NCBI RefSeq assembly: GCF_018388425.1
Contig: NZ_CP074406.1
Location: 2,480,001 to 2,544,000, forward strand
Origin: Nocardioides faecalis
GTDB taxonomy: Bacteria; Actinomycetota; Actinomycetes; Propionibacteriales; Nocardioidaceae
Direction of reading: 5' to 3'
DNA length: 64,000 nucleotides
Shown one piece after another: positions 9,607 to 18,584 of this stretch (its first letter is position 1; each line of letters opens with the position of its first letter). The translations under genes were made by a program, and so were the position numbers. The notes under the pieces were generated by a model. It did not search any database. It saw only the letters and a list, made by a program, of their open reading frames with translations, and was not told where the DNA came from.

Positions 9607-11001
9607 TCAGCCGAGGTCGGTGGCGAGCAGGTCCTCCTCGGTCTCGCGACGCACGATCACGCGCGCGGCACCGTCCTTGACCGCGATCACCGGCGGTCGC
9701 AGGGCGTGGTTGTAGTTCGAGGACATGGACCGGCAGTAGGCACCCGTGCCCGGCACGGCCAGCAGGTCGCCGGGGGCGAGGTCTGCGGGCAGGAACTCGT
9801 CGCGCACCACGATGTCGCCGGCCTCGCAGTGCTTGCCGACGACCCTGGCGAGCACGGGCGGCGCCTCGGAGCGCCGGCCGGCCAGGGTGCAGGAGTAGTC
9901 CGCGTCGTACAGCGCGGTGCGGATGTTGTCGCTCATCCCGCCGTCGACGCTGATGTAGGTGCGCACGGCGCCGGCATCCAGGGTGACCTGCTTGACCGTG
10001 CCCACCGTGTAGACGGTGCACATCGCCGGTCCGACGATGGCGCGGCCCGGCTCGATGGACAGCCGCGGCCGGTCCACGCCGAGCGAGCGGCACTCGGTGT
10101 CCACGATGCGCCGCATCCCCTCGGCGAGCAGCGCCGGGGTGCTCGGGTCGTCCTGCGTGGTGTAGGCGATGCCGAAGCCGCCACCGAGGTCCATCTCCGG
10201 CAGGGCGAGGCCGAGCTCGTCGCGCACCTGCGCGTGCAGCGCGAGGACGCGACGTGCGGCGATCTCGAAGCCGGCGGTGTCGAAGATCTGGCTGCCGATG
10301 TGGGAGTGCAGGCCGAGCAGCTCGACCCCCGGGGCGGCGTGCAGCCGGCGCACCGCCTCCAGCGCGTCGCCGGAGGCGATCGAGAACCCGAACTTCTGGT
10401 CCTCGTGCGCGGTGGCGATGAACTCGTGGGTGTGGGCCTCGACACCGGCCGTGACGCGGACCATGGTGCGTGCGGTCAACCCCGTGTCGGCGGTGATCGA
10501 GGCGAGGCGCTCGACCTCGGTGAAGGAGTCCACGATGATCCGCCCGACTCCCGCCGCGACGGCACGGCGCAGCTCGGGGACCGACTTGTTGTTGCCGTGG
10601 TAGCCGATGCGGCGCGGGTCCAGCCCTGCCCGCAGCGCGACGGTGAGCTCCCCGGCCGAGCAGACGTCGAGGAGCAGGCCCTCCTCGTCGATCCAGCGGG
10701 CGACGGCGGTGCTCAGGAACGCCTTGCCGGCGTAGTAGACGTCGAAGTCGGAGAAGGCGTCGCGGAACGCACGGGCCCGGCTGCGGAAGTCGTCTTCGTC
10801 GAGGACGTAGGCCGGGGTGTTGTGCTCGGCGACCAGGTCCGCGACCGGGATGCCGCCGACCACCAGGTCACCGGCGTCGGTCTTGTGCGCGGTGCTCGAC
10901 CACAGCTGCGGCACCAGGGCGTTGACGTCGGTGGGGGCCTGCAGCCAGGCGGGACCGCGCAGGGCGCCGGGCGCGTGCGCCCAACCGGCTTCATGCGTCA
11001 T
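9607..11001 (-). CDS. lysA: Diaminopimelate decarboxylase
   Basis: PLP enzyme that decarboxylates meso-diaminopimelate to L-lysine, last step of lysine synthesis. Fold-III (alanine-racemase-like) barrel with the PLP lysine in VYYAGKAFL (about residue 93), the glycine-rich DLGGGFGI phosphate motif near 268, EPGR near 327, and the catalytic cysteine region KHCEAGDI near 391. Length 464 residues is normal. It starts 13 bases after the argS stop and is probably co-transcribed with argS, a common actinobacterial pairing; hom downstream has its own promoter. Confidence 0.95.
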   Translation of the reverse strand: MTHEAGWAHAPGALRGPAWLQAPTDVNALVPQLWSSTAHKTDAGDLVVGGIPVADLVAEHNTPAYVLDEDDFRSRARAFRDAFSDFDVYYAGKAFLSTAVARWIDEEGLLLDVCSAGELTVALRAGLDPRRIGYHGNNKSVPELRRAVAAGVGRIIVDSFTEVERLASITADTGLTARTMVRVTAGVEAHTHEFIATAHEDQKFGFSIASGDALEAVRRLHAAPGVELLGLHSHIGSQIFDTAGFEIAARRVLALHAQVRDELGLALPEMDLGGGFGIAYTTQDDPSTPALLAEGMRRIVDTECRSLGVDRPRLSIEPGRAIVGPAMCTVYTVGTVKQVTLDAGAVRTYISVDGGMSDNIRTALYDADYSCTLAGRRSEAPPVLARVVGKHCEAGDIVVRDEFLPADLAPGDLLAVPGTGAYCRSMSSNYNHALRPPVIAVKDGAARVIVRRETEEDLLATDLG

Positions 11002-11014
11002 CGCAGGTCCCCGC

Positions 11015-12703
11015 TCACATCCGCTCGGGCGCCGAGACGCCGAGCAGGTCCAAGCCGTTGGCGATCACCGTGCGGGTCGCCACCACGAGGGCCATCCGGG
11101 CCTCGTTCGCGGCGCTCACCGGCTCGTCGCCCTGCGGCAGCATCCGGCACTCCTTGGTGTCGTACCACTTGTTGAACACCGAGGCGGTGTCCTCCAGGTA
11201 GCGCGCGACACGGTGCGGCTCACGCAGCTCCGCAGCGCTGGCGACGACGCGGGGGTACTCGGCCAGCGCGCGCAGCAGCGCGCCGTCGCGCTCGTGGTCG
11301 AGCAGCGCGGGGTCGAAGCCGTTCTCGGCGCCGGGCTCCAGGTCGGGCAGCCGCATCCCGAGGTCGGCGGCGTTCGCGAGCATCCGACACGTGCGCGCAT
11401 GGGCGTACTGCACGTAGTACACGGGGTTGTCGTTGGAGGCCTTGGTGATCTCGGCGACGTCCAGCACCAGCGGCGAGTCGGCCGGGTAGCGCGCCAGGGA
11501 ATAGCGCAGCGCGTCCACCCCGATGTCCTCGGCGAGCTCGTTGAGCGTGACGATCGTGCCGGCACGCTTGGAGAGCTTGAGCTCCTCGCCGTCGCGCAGG
11601 ATCTTGACCAGCTGGCCGATCATCACGTCCAGGGTCTTCGCCGGGTCGTCCCCGACGCACGCGGCCATCGCCTTGAGCCGGCCCACGTAGCCGTGGTGGT
11701 CGGCGCCGAGCAGGTAGATGCAGTGGTCGAAGCCGCGCTCGCGCTTGTTGAGGTAGTAGGCGGTGTCGGAGGCGAAGTAGGTCAGCTCGCCGTCGGACTT
11801 GATCAGCACCCGGTCCTTGTCGTCGCCGAAGGTGGTGGTGCGCATCCACAGCGCACCGCCCTCCTCGTAGACGTGGCCGAGCTCCTTGAGCCGGGCCAGG
11901 GTCTCCGGCACCGAGCCCGACTCGTGCAGGGACAGCTCCGAGAACCACACGTCGAAGTGGGTGTTGAAGGCGTCCAGCGTCTCGCGCTGCTCGCGCAGCT
12001 GCACCTCGTAGCCGGCGGCGCGCACGGCCGCGCGGCGCTCGTCGGCGGGCAGCTCGAAGATCCCCGGGTGCGCCTCGCCGACCTGGCGCGCGAGGTCGTC
12101 GATGTAGGCGCCGGCGTAGCCGTCCTCGGGCTTCGGCTCCCCTAGCGCGGAGGCGATGATCGAGTCGGCGAAATGGTTCATCTGCACGCCGCGGTCGTTG
12201 ATGTAGAACTCGCGGGTGACCTCGGCGCCGGCCGCGTCCAGCACCCGGCCGATCGCGTCGCCGAGCACCGCCCAGCGGGTGTGGCCCAGGTGCAGCGGAC
12301 CCGTCGGGTTGGCGGAGATGAACTCGATGTTGATCCGCTGCCCGGCGAGCACCTCGGTGCGTCCGTACGACGCCCCGGCGCGCACCACCTCGGCGGCGAC
12401 CCGGCCCTGGGCGCCGGCCTCGACGCTGACGTTGAGGAAGCCGGGGCCCGCGACCTCGACCGCCGCGACGCCGTCGGCCGCGCGCAGCCTCTCCGCGATC
12501 AGCTCGGCGAGGGCACGCGGGTTGGTGCCCGCCTTCTTGGCCAGCTGCATCGCCACGTTGGTGGCGTAGTCGCCGTGCCCCTTCTGGCGCGGGCGCTCCA
12601 CGTTCACCTCGGTCGGGACGCCGTCAGGGAGGGCCAGGGCCCCCTCCTCGCTGAGCGCGGTCAGGACGCCGACGATGGTGCTGGAGAGCTGAGCAGGAGT
12701 CAC
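11015..12703 (-). CDS. argS: Arginyl-tRNA synthetase
   Basis: Class I aminoacyl-tRNA synthetase charging tRNA-Arg. N-terminal Add-1 domain (1-105), HIGH-type motif HLGH in NPTGPLHLGHTRWA (about 130), KMSK counterpart LKLSKRAGT (about 370) and a C-terminal anticodon-binding DALR domain ending ...GLDLLGVSAPERM. The start is the GTG at 12701-12703 (562 residues); an open frame continues upstream across the tRNA gene but is not coding. A -10 box TACTCT six bases before the GTG and no ribosome-binding site point to a leaderless mRNA. A tRNA-Arg gene lies divergently 92 bases away. Confidence 0.97.
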   Translation of the reverse strand: MTPAQLSSTIVGVLTALSEEGALALPDGVPTEVNVERPRQKGHGDYATNVAMQLAKKAGTNPRALAELIAERLRAADGVAAVEVAGPGFLNVSVEAGAQGRVAAEVVRAGASYGRTEVLAGQRINIEFISANPTGPLHLGHTRWAVLGDAIGRVLDAAGAEVTREFYINDRGVQMNHFADSIIASALGEPKPEDGYAGAYIDDLARQVGEAHPGIFELPADERRAAVRAAGYEVQLREQRETLDAFNTHFDVWFSELSLHESGSVPETLARLKELGHVYEEGGALWMRTTTFGDDKDRVLIKSDGELTYFASDTAYYLNKRERGFDHCIYLLGADHHGYVGRLKAMAACVGDDPAKTLDVMIGQLVKILRDGEELKLSKRAGTIVTLNELAEDIGVDALRYSLARYPADSPLVLDVAEITKASNDNPVYYVQYAHARTCRMLANAADLGMRLPDLEPGAENGFDPALLDHERDGALLRALAEYPRVVASAAELREPHRVARYLEDTASVFNKWYDTKECRMLPQGDEPVSAANEARMALVVATRTVIANGLDLLGVSAPERM

Positions 12704-12715
12704 CTGCGAAGAGTA
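12704..12715 (-). promoter_or_regulatory. Leaderless-type promoter of argS
   Basis: TACTCT (12710-12715, minus strand), six bases, then GTG. Layout and flanking CCGATAC match the hom promoter. Confidence 0.5.
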
Positions 12716-12754
12716 TCGGCGGGTGCCGGTTTCCCCCGCACCGATGTCGCCCGG

Positions 12755-12760
12755 TAGTGT
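12755..12760 (+). promoter_or_regulatory. Candidate -10 box of the tRNA-Arg gene
   Basis: TAGTGT lies 35 bases before the tRNA 5' end, in the divergent gap with argS. No convincing -35. Confidence 0.35.
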
Positions 12761-12795
12761 TCCGCAACGCGTCAGGAGAACGATCGACGACGCAT

Positions 12796-12871
12796 GCCTC
12801 CGTAGCTCAGGGGATAGAGCACTGGTTTCCGGTACCAGGTGTCGCAGGTTCGAATCCTGCCGGAGGCGCCA
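12796..12871 (+). tRNA. tRNA-Arg, anticodon CCG
   Basis: Cloverleaf folds without mismatch: acceptor GCCTCCG pairs with CGGAGGC, D stem GCTC/GAGC, anticodon stem CTGGT/ACCAG around loop TTCCGGT (anticodon CCG, reads CGG), T stem GCAGG/CCTGC around TTCGAAT. Discriminator G at 12868 and the CCA end (12869-12871) is encoded. Confidence 0.97.
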
Positions 12872-12917
12872 CCACCACGACATGGCTGTGCAGCAACAGG
12901 CAGCCGCTCGCGAAGAC

Positions 12918-12952
12918 GAAGGCCAGGAAGCCGCTGAGGGCTCCTGGCCTTC
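12918..12952 (+). terminator. Terminator after tRNA-Arg (probably two-way with arsR)
   Basis: Near-perfect inverted repeat GAAGGCCAGGA..TCCTGGCCTTC followed by TCTCATCT. It sits between the tRNA and the convergent arsR stop and could end both transcripts. Confidence 0.6.
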
Positions 12953-12984
12953 TCTCATCTCTCGACCGCGCAGGACGCTGTCGG

Positions 12985-13347
12985 TCAGGGCCTCAGCGCT
13001 CGACTGAGCGACTCGAGCGTGCCGTCGACCAGGCGGTAGAAGGCCCAGCGTCCGCGCTGCTCACGGACCACGAGCCCAGCGTCGACGAGCTGCTTCATGT
13101 GGTGCGAGACCGTCGGCTGCGAGAGACCCACCGGGTCGGTGAGGTCGCAGATGCAGGCCTCGCGCTCGGGCTGGGCGGCGATGAGCGACAGCAGCCGGAC
13201 TCGGGTGGGATCCCCCAGCGCCTTGAACGTCTTCGCGAGCTGCTGCGCCTGGTCGACGTCCAGCACACCGCCGACGACGGTCGAGCAGCACGCGGCCGCA
13301 TCGACGCCATCGACAGCGTCGACAAGGGGCAGCTCGGAGGTGGTCAC
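12985..13347 (-). CDS. arsR: ArsR/SmtB-family arsenite-responsive repressor
   Basis: Dimeric winged-helix repressor that leaves DNA when it binds As(III). The 120-residue form from the GTG at 13345-13347 has the wHTH segment LSQPTVSHHMKQL and the classic metal site CICDL (C65, C67) at the start of the recognition helix. It also carries an N-terminal CC pair (C20, C21), the type of site used by Corynebacterium ArsR, so four candidate ligands are present. An upstream in-frame extension to 13506 runs through the promoter and was rejected. Divergent from arsM-acr3-arsC, which it should control through the palindromes at 13379-13408. Confidence 0.92.
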   Translation of the reverse strand: MTTSELPLVDAVDGVDAAACCSTVVGGVLDVDQAQQLAKTFKALGDPTRVRLLSLIAAQPEREACICDLTDPVGLSQPTVSHHMKQLVDAGLVVREQRGRWAFYRLVDGTLESLSRALRP

Positions 13348-13378
13348 GGGCCCAGTGTGCCAGACGTATTGACATCTC

Positions 13379-13408
13379 TCGATGTATCGACGAATCTCGA
13401 TGCATCGA
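13379..13408. promoter_or_regulatory. Paired palindromic operators in the arsR/arsM divergent promoter
   Basis: TCGATGTATCGA (13379-13390) and TCGATGCATCGA (13397-13408): two near-identical 12-base palindromes 18 bases apart centre to centre, lying between arsR and arsM. Position and symmetry fit ArsR dimers; binding is inferred. Confidence 0.6.
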
Positions 13409-13447
13409 CACCCTTCGATCCGATCACGGCACCGAGGAGCACCTGCC

Positions 13448-14299
13448 ATGAGCACCACCGACCCCGCTACCGACCGCGCTACCGACTCCGCTACCGACTC
13501 CGTCACCGACGTACGCGAGGAGGTCCGTCGCCGCTACGCCGAGGCGGCGACCGCCGTCACCCGCGGCACGACGAACGCCGAGCTCAACGACGCCCTCCAG
13601 GTCGACGACAACTGCGGCACGTCGTCGTGCTGCAGCGGTGACGTCGCTGTCGACGAGTCCTTCGGCGCCGCGCTGTACGCCGCCGACGACCAGGACGCCC
13701 TGCCCGCCGAGGCGGTCGCGGCCAGCCTCGGCTGCGGCAACCCGACCGCGGTCGCCGACCTGCGTCCTGGCCAGCGGGTCCTCGACCTCGGCTCCGGCGG
13801 CGGCATCGACGTCCTGCTCTCCGCGCGCCGGGTCGGTGGGACCGGGTTCGCCTATGGCGTCGACATGACCGACGAGATGCTGGACCTCGCCCGGGCCAAC
13901 GCCGCGAAGGCGGGGGCGACCAACGTGGAGTTCCTCAAGGGCACCATCGAGGACGTCCCGCTCCCCGACGCCTCCGTCGACGTGGTGATCTCCAACTGCG
14001 TCATCAACCTCTCGGTCGACAAGCCCCAGGTCATCTCCGAGATGTTCCGCGTGCTCACCCCGGGTGGTCGGATCGGGATCTCCGACGTCGTCGCCGAGGA
14101 CCACCTCACCCCGTCCGAGCGCGCCGCGCGTGGCTCGTACGTCGGCTGCATCGCCGGCGCCCTGTCCCGCTCCGAGTACCTCGACGGGCTCGCGGCGGCC
14201 GGGTTCGTCGACGCCGAGGTCGAGCTCACCCACGAGGTCGTCCCCGGCATGCACGGCGCGATCATCCGCGCCACCAAGCCGGAGCAGCCGGCCACGTGA
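13448..14299 (+). CDS. arsM: Arsenite S-adenosylmethyltransferase
   Basis: Methylates As(III) with SAM to mono-, di- and trimethyl arsenicals. SAM fold motif VLDLGSGGGIDVLL near residue 117; the cysteines known to bind arsenic in ArsM proteins are present in SLGCGNP, ISNCVINL and YVGCIAGA, with an extra CGTSSCC cluster near residue 58. ATG at 13448 has GAGGAG upstream and gives 283 residues. The first 25 residues are a repeated Ala-Thr-Asp-Ser stretch from a 12-base tandem repeat (13466-13510), not part of the fold. Its stop overlaps the acr3 start (GTGA). First gene of the arsenic operon. Confidence 0.93.
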   Translation: MSTTDPATDRATDSATDSVTDVREEVRRRYAEAATAVTRGTTNAELNDALQVDDNCGTSSCCSGDVAVDESFGAALYAADDQDALPAEAVAASLGCGNPTAVADLRPGQRVLDLGSGGGIDVLLSARRVGGTGFAYGVDMTDEMLDLARANAAKAGATNVEFLKGTIEDVPLPDASVDVVISNCVINLSVDKPQVISEMFRVLTPGGRIGISDVVAEDHLTPSERAARGSYVGCIAGALSRSEYLDGLAAAGFVDAEVELTHEVVPGMHGAIIRATKPEQPAT

Positions 14300-15375
14300 C
14301 CCAGACGACGGCTGAGGCGCCCGTCGCCCGGCGCCTGTCCACCCTCGACCGCTACCTGCCGGTGTGGATCGGGGCAGCGATGGCCGTTGGGCTCCTGACG
14401 GGTCGGTGGACCCCCGTCGTGGCCGATGCCCTCGACGCGATCAAGGTCGGCTCGATCTCCGTGCCGATCGCGCTCGGGCTGCTGGTGATGATGTACCCGG
14501 TGCTGGCGCGAGTCCGCTACGACGAGGTCGGTCCCGTCGCCCGCGACAAACGGATGATGGTGCTGTCGCTGGCGCTGAACTGGCTCCTCGGGCCGGCACT
14601 GATGTTCGCCCTGGCCTGGCTGCTGCTGCCCGACCTGCCCGAGTACCGCACCGGCCTGATCATCGTCGGCCTGGCCCGCTGCATCGCCATGGTCATCATC
14701 TGGAACGACCTGGCCTGCGGCGACCGCGAGGCCGCTGCCGTCCTGGTCGCGATCAACTCCGTCTTCCAGGTCCTCGCCTTCGCGCTGCTCGGCTGGTTCT
14801 ACCTCGACCTGCTGCCCGGCTGGCTCGGCCTGTCCGCCACCGGTCTCGACGTCTCGCCATGGCAGATCGCCGGCAGCGTCGGAGCCTTCCTCGGCATCCC
14901 GCTCGCCGCCGGCTATCTCACCCGCCGCATCGGCGAGGCCCGGCGCGGACGCGACTGGTACGAGCAGGCCCTCCTGCCGCGCCTGGGCCCGTGGGCGCTG
15001 TACGGCCTGCTGTTCACCATCGTCGTGCTCTTCGCCCTCCAAGGCGAGACGATCACCGCCCAGCCGCTCGACGTCGCCCGCATCGCCCTCCCCCTCGTCG
15101 CCTACTTCGCGATCATGTGGGTCGGGTCCCTCCTGCTGGCCCGCTGGATCGGACTCGGGTACGCCCGGTCCACGACCGTGGCGTTCACCGCGGCCGGCAA
15201 CAACTTCGAGCTCGCCATCGCCGTGGCGATCGGGGCCTTCGGCGTGACCAGCGGGCAGGCCCTCGCTGGCGTCGTCGGACCGCTCATCGAGGTCCCCGTC
15301 CTCGTCGGCCTGGTCTACGTCAGCCTCTGGGCACGCCGTTTCTTCCCCGACACCGCGCAGGAGACAGCCCCATGA
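14296..15375 (+). CDS. acr3: Arsenite efflux permease, ACR3 family
   Basis: Ten-helix membrane carrier that exports As(III). The 359-residue protein has the family's helices throughout, including the conserved helix 4 segment GLARCIAMVIIWNDLACGD with the essential cysteine (about residue 135) and helix 9 AAGNNFELAIAVAIG. ArsB-type permeases (NhaD-like) look different and are excluded. Translationally coupled on both sides: GTGA with arsM and ATGA with arsC. Confidence 0.95.
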   Translation: MTQTTAEAPVARRLSTLDRYLPVWIGAAMAVGLLTGRWTPVVADALDAIKVGSISVPIALGLLVMMYPVLARVRYDEVGPVARDKRMMVLSLALNWLLGPALMFALAWLLLPDLPEYRTGLIIVGLARCIAMVIIWNDLACGDREAAAVLVAINSVFQVLAFALLGWFYLDLLPGWLGLSATGLDVSPWQIAGSVGAFLGIPLAAGYLTRRIGEARRGRDWYEQALLPRLGPWALYGLLFTIVVLFALQGETITAQPLDVARIALPLVAYFAIMWVGSLLLARWIGLGYARSTTVAFTAAGNNFELAIAVAIGAFGVTSGQALAGVVGPLIEVPVLVGLVYVSLWARRFFPDTAQETAP

Positions 15376-15833
15376 CCGATCACCCCAGCGCCGAGGCGCC
15401 CCGCGTACGGCAGGTGGTCTTCGCCTGCGTCCGGAACGGCGGCCGCTCCGTCATCGCCCGCGTGCTCACCGAGCACTACGCCCAAGGCGCCCTCATCGCC
15501 CTGTCGGCCGGCACCCGACCCGGAGAGCACATCCACCCCGAGGTCGCCACCGCACTCGAGAAGCTCGGCCTCGACACGTCCCGCGAGCAGCCCGAGCACC
15601 TCACCACCGAGATGGTCGCCGCCAGCGACCTCGCCATCACCCTCGGCTGCGGCGAGGAGTGCCCCTACGTCCCCGGCGTCGCCTATCGCGACTGGGCCGT
15701 CGACGACCCCGGCGGCCAGGACGAGATCACCGTCCGTCGCATCATCACCGACCTCGACGCCCGCGTTCGCGACCTCGTCGCGGAGCTCGCTCCCGAGGTC
15801 GACCTCCCCGCCAGCGTCGTCGTCGACGTCTGA
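15372..15833 (+). CDS. arsC: Arsenate reductase, low-molecular-weight phosphatase fold
   Basis: Reduces As(V) to As(III), which acr3 then exports. P-loop CVRNGGRS (C-X5-R, residues 17-24) at the N terminus; two further cysteines in TLGCGEECP supply the resolving pair of thioredoxin- or mycothiol-linked ArsC enzymes. The P-loop has Gly-Gly where CVxNAGR is common, a mild variant. 153 residues. ATG overlaps the acr3 stop. Whether it uses thioredoxin or mycothiol/mycoredoxin cannot be told from sequence by eye. Confidence 0.9.
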   Translation: MTDHPSAEAPRVRQVVFACVRNGGRSVIARVLTEHYAQGALIALSAGTRPGEHIHPEVATALEKLGLDTSREQPEHLTTEMVAASDLAITLGCGEECPYVPGVAYRDWAVDDPGGQDEITVRRIITDLDARVRDLVAELAPEVDLPASVVVDV

Positions 15834-15963
15834 CCGCCCCCTCCGAAGGACGACGCGGGGTCGTGGGCCGCACAACCTCCGGCACAGGGGCCGGCCCCGC
15901 CGGGCTTGCCGTCCTCGCAGGCCAGGGCAGTACGTGAACACGCCGCCGCACCGGGAGGCGGCC

Positions 15964-15977
15964 TAGAGTGGACGCCC
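15964..15977 (+). promoter_or_regulatory. Leaderless-type promoter of purT
   Basis: TAGAGT (15964-15969), eight bases, then GTG at 15978. The 130 bases before it, after arsC, hold GC-rich short palindromes but no clear terminator. Confidence 0.45.
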
Positions 15978-17186
15978 GTGACGATCTTCGGAACCCCCCT
16001 GTCCCCGCACGCCACCCGGGTGCTGCTCCTCGGCTCCGGCGAGCTCGGCAAGGAGCTGGTGATCGAGCTCCAGCGTCTCGGTGTGGAGACGGTGGCGGTC
16101 GACCGCTACCCGGGTGCGCCGGCGATGCAGGTCGCGCACCGCAGCCACGTCATCGACATGCTCGACCCGGCCGCCGTGCGTGCGGTGATCGAGGCGGAGC
16201 GGCCGCACTGGGTGGTGCCGGAGATCGAGGCCATCCACACCCCGACCCTGCTGGAGCTCGAGTCCGAGGGCGTCACCGTGGTGCCGACCGCGCGCGCCAC
16301 GCGGCTGACCATGGACCGTGAGGGCATCCGGCGCCTGGCGGCCGAGGAGCTCGGGCTGCCCACCTCGCCGTACCGCTTCGCGGACAGCCTGGCCGAGCTC
16401 GAGGACGCGGTGGCCACCATCGGCACCCCGTGCGTGGTGAAGCCGGTGATGTCCTCCTCCGGCAAGGGCCAGTCGGTGGTCCACACCCCCGCCGACGCCC
16501 GGACGGCCTGGGAGCACGCCCAGGCCGGTGGACGCGCCGGCGCCGGACGCGTCATCGTCGAGGGCTTCGTCGACTTCGACACCGAGATCACGCTGCTCAC
16601 CGTCAAGCACGCCGCGACCGACGGCGGGGCCGACGTGATCTCGTTCTGCGCCCCGATCGGGCACACCCAGGTCGACGGCGACTACCGCGAGTCCTGGCAG
16701 CCCCAGGCGCTCTCCCCCGCCGTGGTGGCGCGCGCCCAGGAGGTCTCGGCCGCCGTGGTCGCCGACCTGTGCGGCGAACGCGGACGCGGGCTGTTCGGGG
16801 TCGAGCTGTTCGTGCGCGGCGAGGAGGTCATCTTCTCCGAGCTCTCACCGCGCCCGCACGACACCGGCCTGGTCACCCTGGTCTCCCAGGACCTCTCCGA
16901 GTTCGCGCTGCACGCTCGCGCGGTGCTCGGCCTGCCGATCCCCACCATCACCACCCGCGGCCCGGCGGCGTCCTGCGCGGCGGTGTTCGAGGGCGAGGTC
17001 CTCGCGCCCCGGATCGCCGGCGTCGTCGAGGCGCTGGCCGTGCCGGACACGAGCGTGCGCCTGTTCGGCAAGCCCGCCGTGTCGGGCCGGCGCCGGATGG
17101 CGGTCGCGCTCGCCCTCGGCGAGGACGTCGAGCAGGCGCGTGAGCGGGCCCGCACCGCCGCGGGTCTCCTGGAGCTCGTGCCGTGA
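15978..17186 (+). CDS. purT: Formate-dependent phosphoribosylglycinamide formyltransferase
   Basis: ATP-grasp enzyme that makes formyl-GAR from GAR, formate and ATP, the folate-independent third step of purine synthesis. The 402-residue protein has the PreATP-grasp N terminus ([21 protein letters not shown]), the ATP-grasp lysine loop [11 protein letters not shown] near 170, and the conserved [10 protein letters not shown] near 290. GTG at 15978 chosen from the N-terminal match to the family; the frame is open further upstream. No ribosome-binding site. Overlaps rnhA by GTGA. Confidence 0.93.
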   Translation: MTIFGTPLSPHATRVLLLGSGELGKELVIELQRLGVETVAVDRYPGAPAMQVAHRSHVIDMLDPAAVRAVIEAERPHWVVPEIEAIHTPTLLELESEGVTVVPTARATRLTMDREGIRRLAAEELGLPTSPYRFADSLAELEDAVATIGTPCVVKPVMSSSGKGQSVVHTPADARTAWEHAQAGGRAGAGRVIVEGFVDFDTEITLLTVKHAATDGGADVISFCAPIGHTQVDGDYRESWQPQALSPAVVARAQEVSAAVVADLCGERGRGLFGVELFVRGEEVIFSELSPRPHDTGLVTLVSQDLSEFALHARAVLGLPIPTITTRGPAASCAAVFEGEVLAPRIAGVVEALAVPDTSVRLFGKPAVSGRRRMAVALALGEDVEQARERARTAAGLLELVP

Positions 17187-17662
17187 CGCAGACCGTCACG
17201 ATCCACACCGACGGCGCCTGCCTGGGCAACCCCGGCCCCGGCGGCTGGGGCGCGGTGCTGCGCTACGGCACCCACCTCAAGGAGCTGTACGGCGGCGAGC
17301 CGCAGACCACGAACAACCGGATGGAGCTGATGGCGGCGATCGTCGCCCTCGAGGCCCTCAACCGGCCGGCGAGCGTCGACCTGCACACCGACAGCAGCTA
17401 CGTGCGCAACGGGATCACCTCGTGGGTGGCGAAGTGGAAGGCGAACGGGTGGCGCACCTCGGCCAAGGCGCCGGTCAAGAACGACGACCTGTGGCGCCGC
17501 CTCGACGAGGCGGCCGCGAGGCACGACGTCACCTGGCACTGGGTCAAGGGCCATGCCGGCGACCCGGGCAACGAGCACGCCGACCGGCTCGCGGGCCTGG
17601 GCGCCCGCGAGGCCCGGGACGCCGCAGGCTCGGGCGCGGGGCTGGGCGTCAGCAGCGCTTGA
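17183..17662 (+). CDS. rnhA: Ribonuclease HI
   Basis: Endonuclease that cuts the RNA strand of RNA-DNA hybrids, in replication primer removal and R-loop clearance. The DEDD catalytic set is visible: D10 in [18 protein letters not shown]48 in NNRMELMA, D70 in LHTDSSYV, and the final D in NEHADRLA. 159 residues, about the E. coli length. GTG start overlaps the purT stop. Its 3' end overlaps the convergent LCP gene by 14 bases. Confidence 0.95.
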   Translation: MTQTVTIHTDGACLGNPGPGGWGAVLRYGTHLKELYGGEPQTTNNRMELMAAIVALEALNRPASVDLHTDSSYVRNGITSWVAKWKANGWRTSAKAPVKNDDLWRRLDEAAARHDVTWHWVKGHAGDPGNEHADRLAGLGAREARDAAGSGAGLGVSSA

Positions 17663-18584
17663 GCGTGGCGTCCTTGCGGGCCTCACGCCCGTAGCGCTTG
17701 GCGACCGCGGTGTTCGGCAGCACCACGCTGGCACCGCCGACGTTGCCGATCGAGCCCGGCAGCACACAGGTCCTCACCTTCGCCGGGTCGACCTGGGCGA
17801 CCGCCTGGGCGAGGCGGAACAGCTCAGGCGCCGAGACTCCCCTGGTGTGCAGGTTCTTCAGCACGCTCAGCACCCCGGCCTCGATGAACCCCGGGCGCGC
17901 CGCCTTCGCCGCGACCTTGCGCTGGATCCCGCGCAGCACGCGCTGCTGGTTGGCGGAGCGGTCGAAGTCGCCGCCGGGAAGCGACTTGCGCACCCGGGCG
18001 AACTCGACGGCCTTCATGCCGTTGATCTTGATCCGGCCGGCCGCCCAGCCCTGGGGGTGGAGGCTAGAGTCGGAGAAGGCGCGCGGGTTGTTGACCGTGA
18101 TCCCACCGATGCCGCGGATCAGGTTCGCCAGGCCGCTGAAGGTCGCCACCATGACGTAGTCCGGCTGGATCCCGACCAGGTTGCCCACGGTGCGCCCGAG
18201 CAGGTTGGGCCCACCGAAGAAGAGTGCGGCGTTGACCCGGTTCGAGCCGACCCCGGGGATGGGCACCCAGCTGTCGCGCGGGATGCCGATCGCGGTAGCG
18301 GCCCCGGTGCGGGAGTTCAGCCCGATGAGCTGCAGCGCGTCGCCACGGGTGCGCAGCGGGTCCTCGCCGGGGCGGGCGTCCGAGCCCACCGCGAGGATCC
18401 AGACGACGTCGGGGTCGACGTCGACGGCCTCCGCCTTCTCGACCTTGACCAGCGTGAAGTCCACCGGCGCCCGCGTCGAGTCGGGCACGACCAGCGCGAC
18501 CAGGCCGAGCACCAGGCCCAGCACCGCGGTCCGGACCACCTTGCGCATCGTCAGCTTTCGGATCGTCAGCGTGCGCATCCTCAT
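17649..18584 (-). CDS. LytR-CpsA-Psr (LCP) family protein
   Basis: Membrane-anchored LCP proteins join lipid-linked glycopolymers to peptidoglycan. The 311-residue protein has one N-terminal membrane helix (about 14-35) and an extracytoplasmic LCP domain with the conserved arginines and acids: [29 protein letters not shown] and [11 protein letters not shown]. The ATG at 18582-18584 follows a GAGGGGG site and its first base is the last base of the stop of the upstream lipoprotein gene (TGATG), so the two are coupled. Short for the family and without the common C-terminal LytR_C domain. Substrate polymer unknown. Confidence 0.85.
   Translation of the reverse strand: MRMRTLTIRKLTMRKVVRTAVLGLVLGLVALVVPDSTRAPVDFTLVKVEKAEAVDVDPDVVWILAVGSDARPGEDPLRTRGDALQLIGLNSRTGAATAIGIPRDSWVPIPGVGSNRVNAALFFGGPNLLGRTVGNLVGIQPDYVMVATFSGLANLIRGIGGITVNNPRAFSDSSLHPQGWAAGRIKINGMKAVEFARVRKSLPGGDFDRSANQQRVLRGIQRKVAAKAARPGFIEAGVLSVLKNLHTRGVSAPELFRLAQAVAQVDPAKVRTCVLPGSIGNVGGASVVLPNTAVAKRYGREARKDATLKRC

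Noticed and set aside
13348-13506. 53-residue N-terminal extension of arsR
   Set aside because: It crosses the palindromic operator and promoter region and has no ArsR homology; the GTG at 13347 gives the normal length.
15834-15977. Terminator between arsC and purT
   Set aside because: GGGGCCGGCCCC and other short palindromes are present, but no single stable hairpin with a tail stands out.
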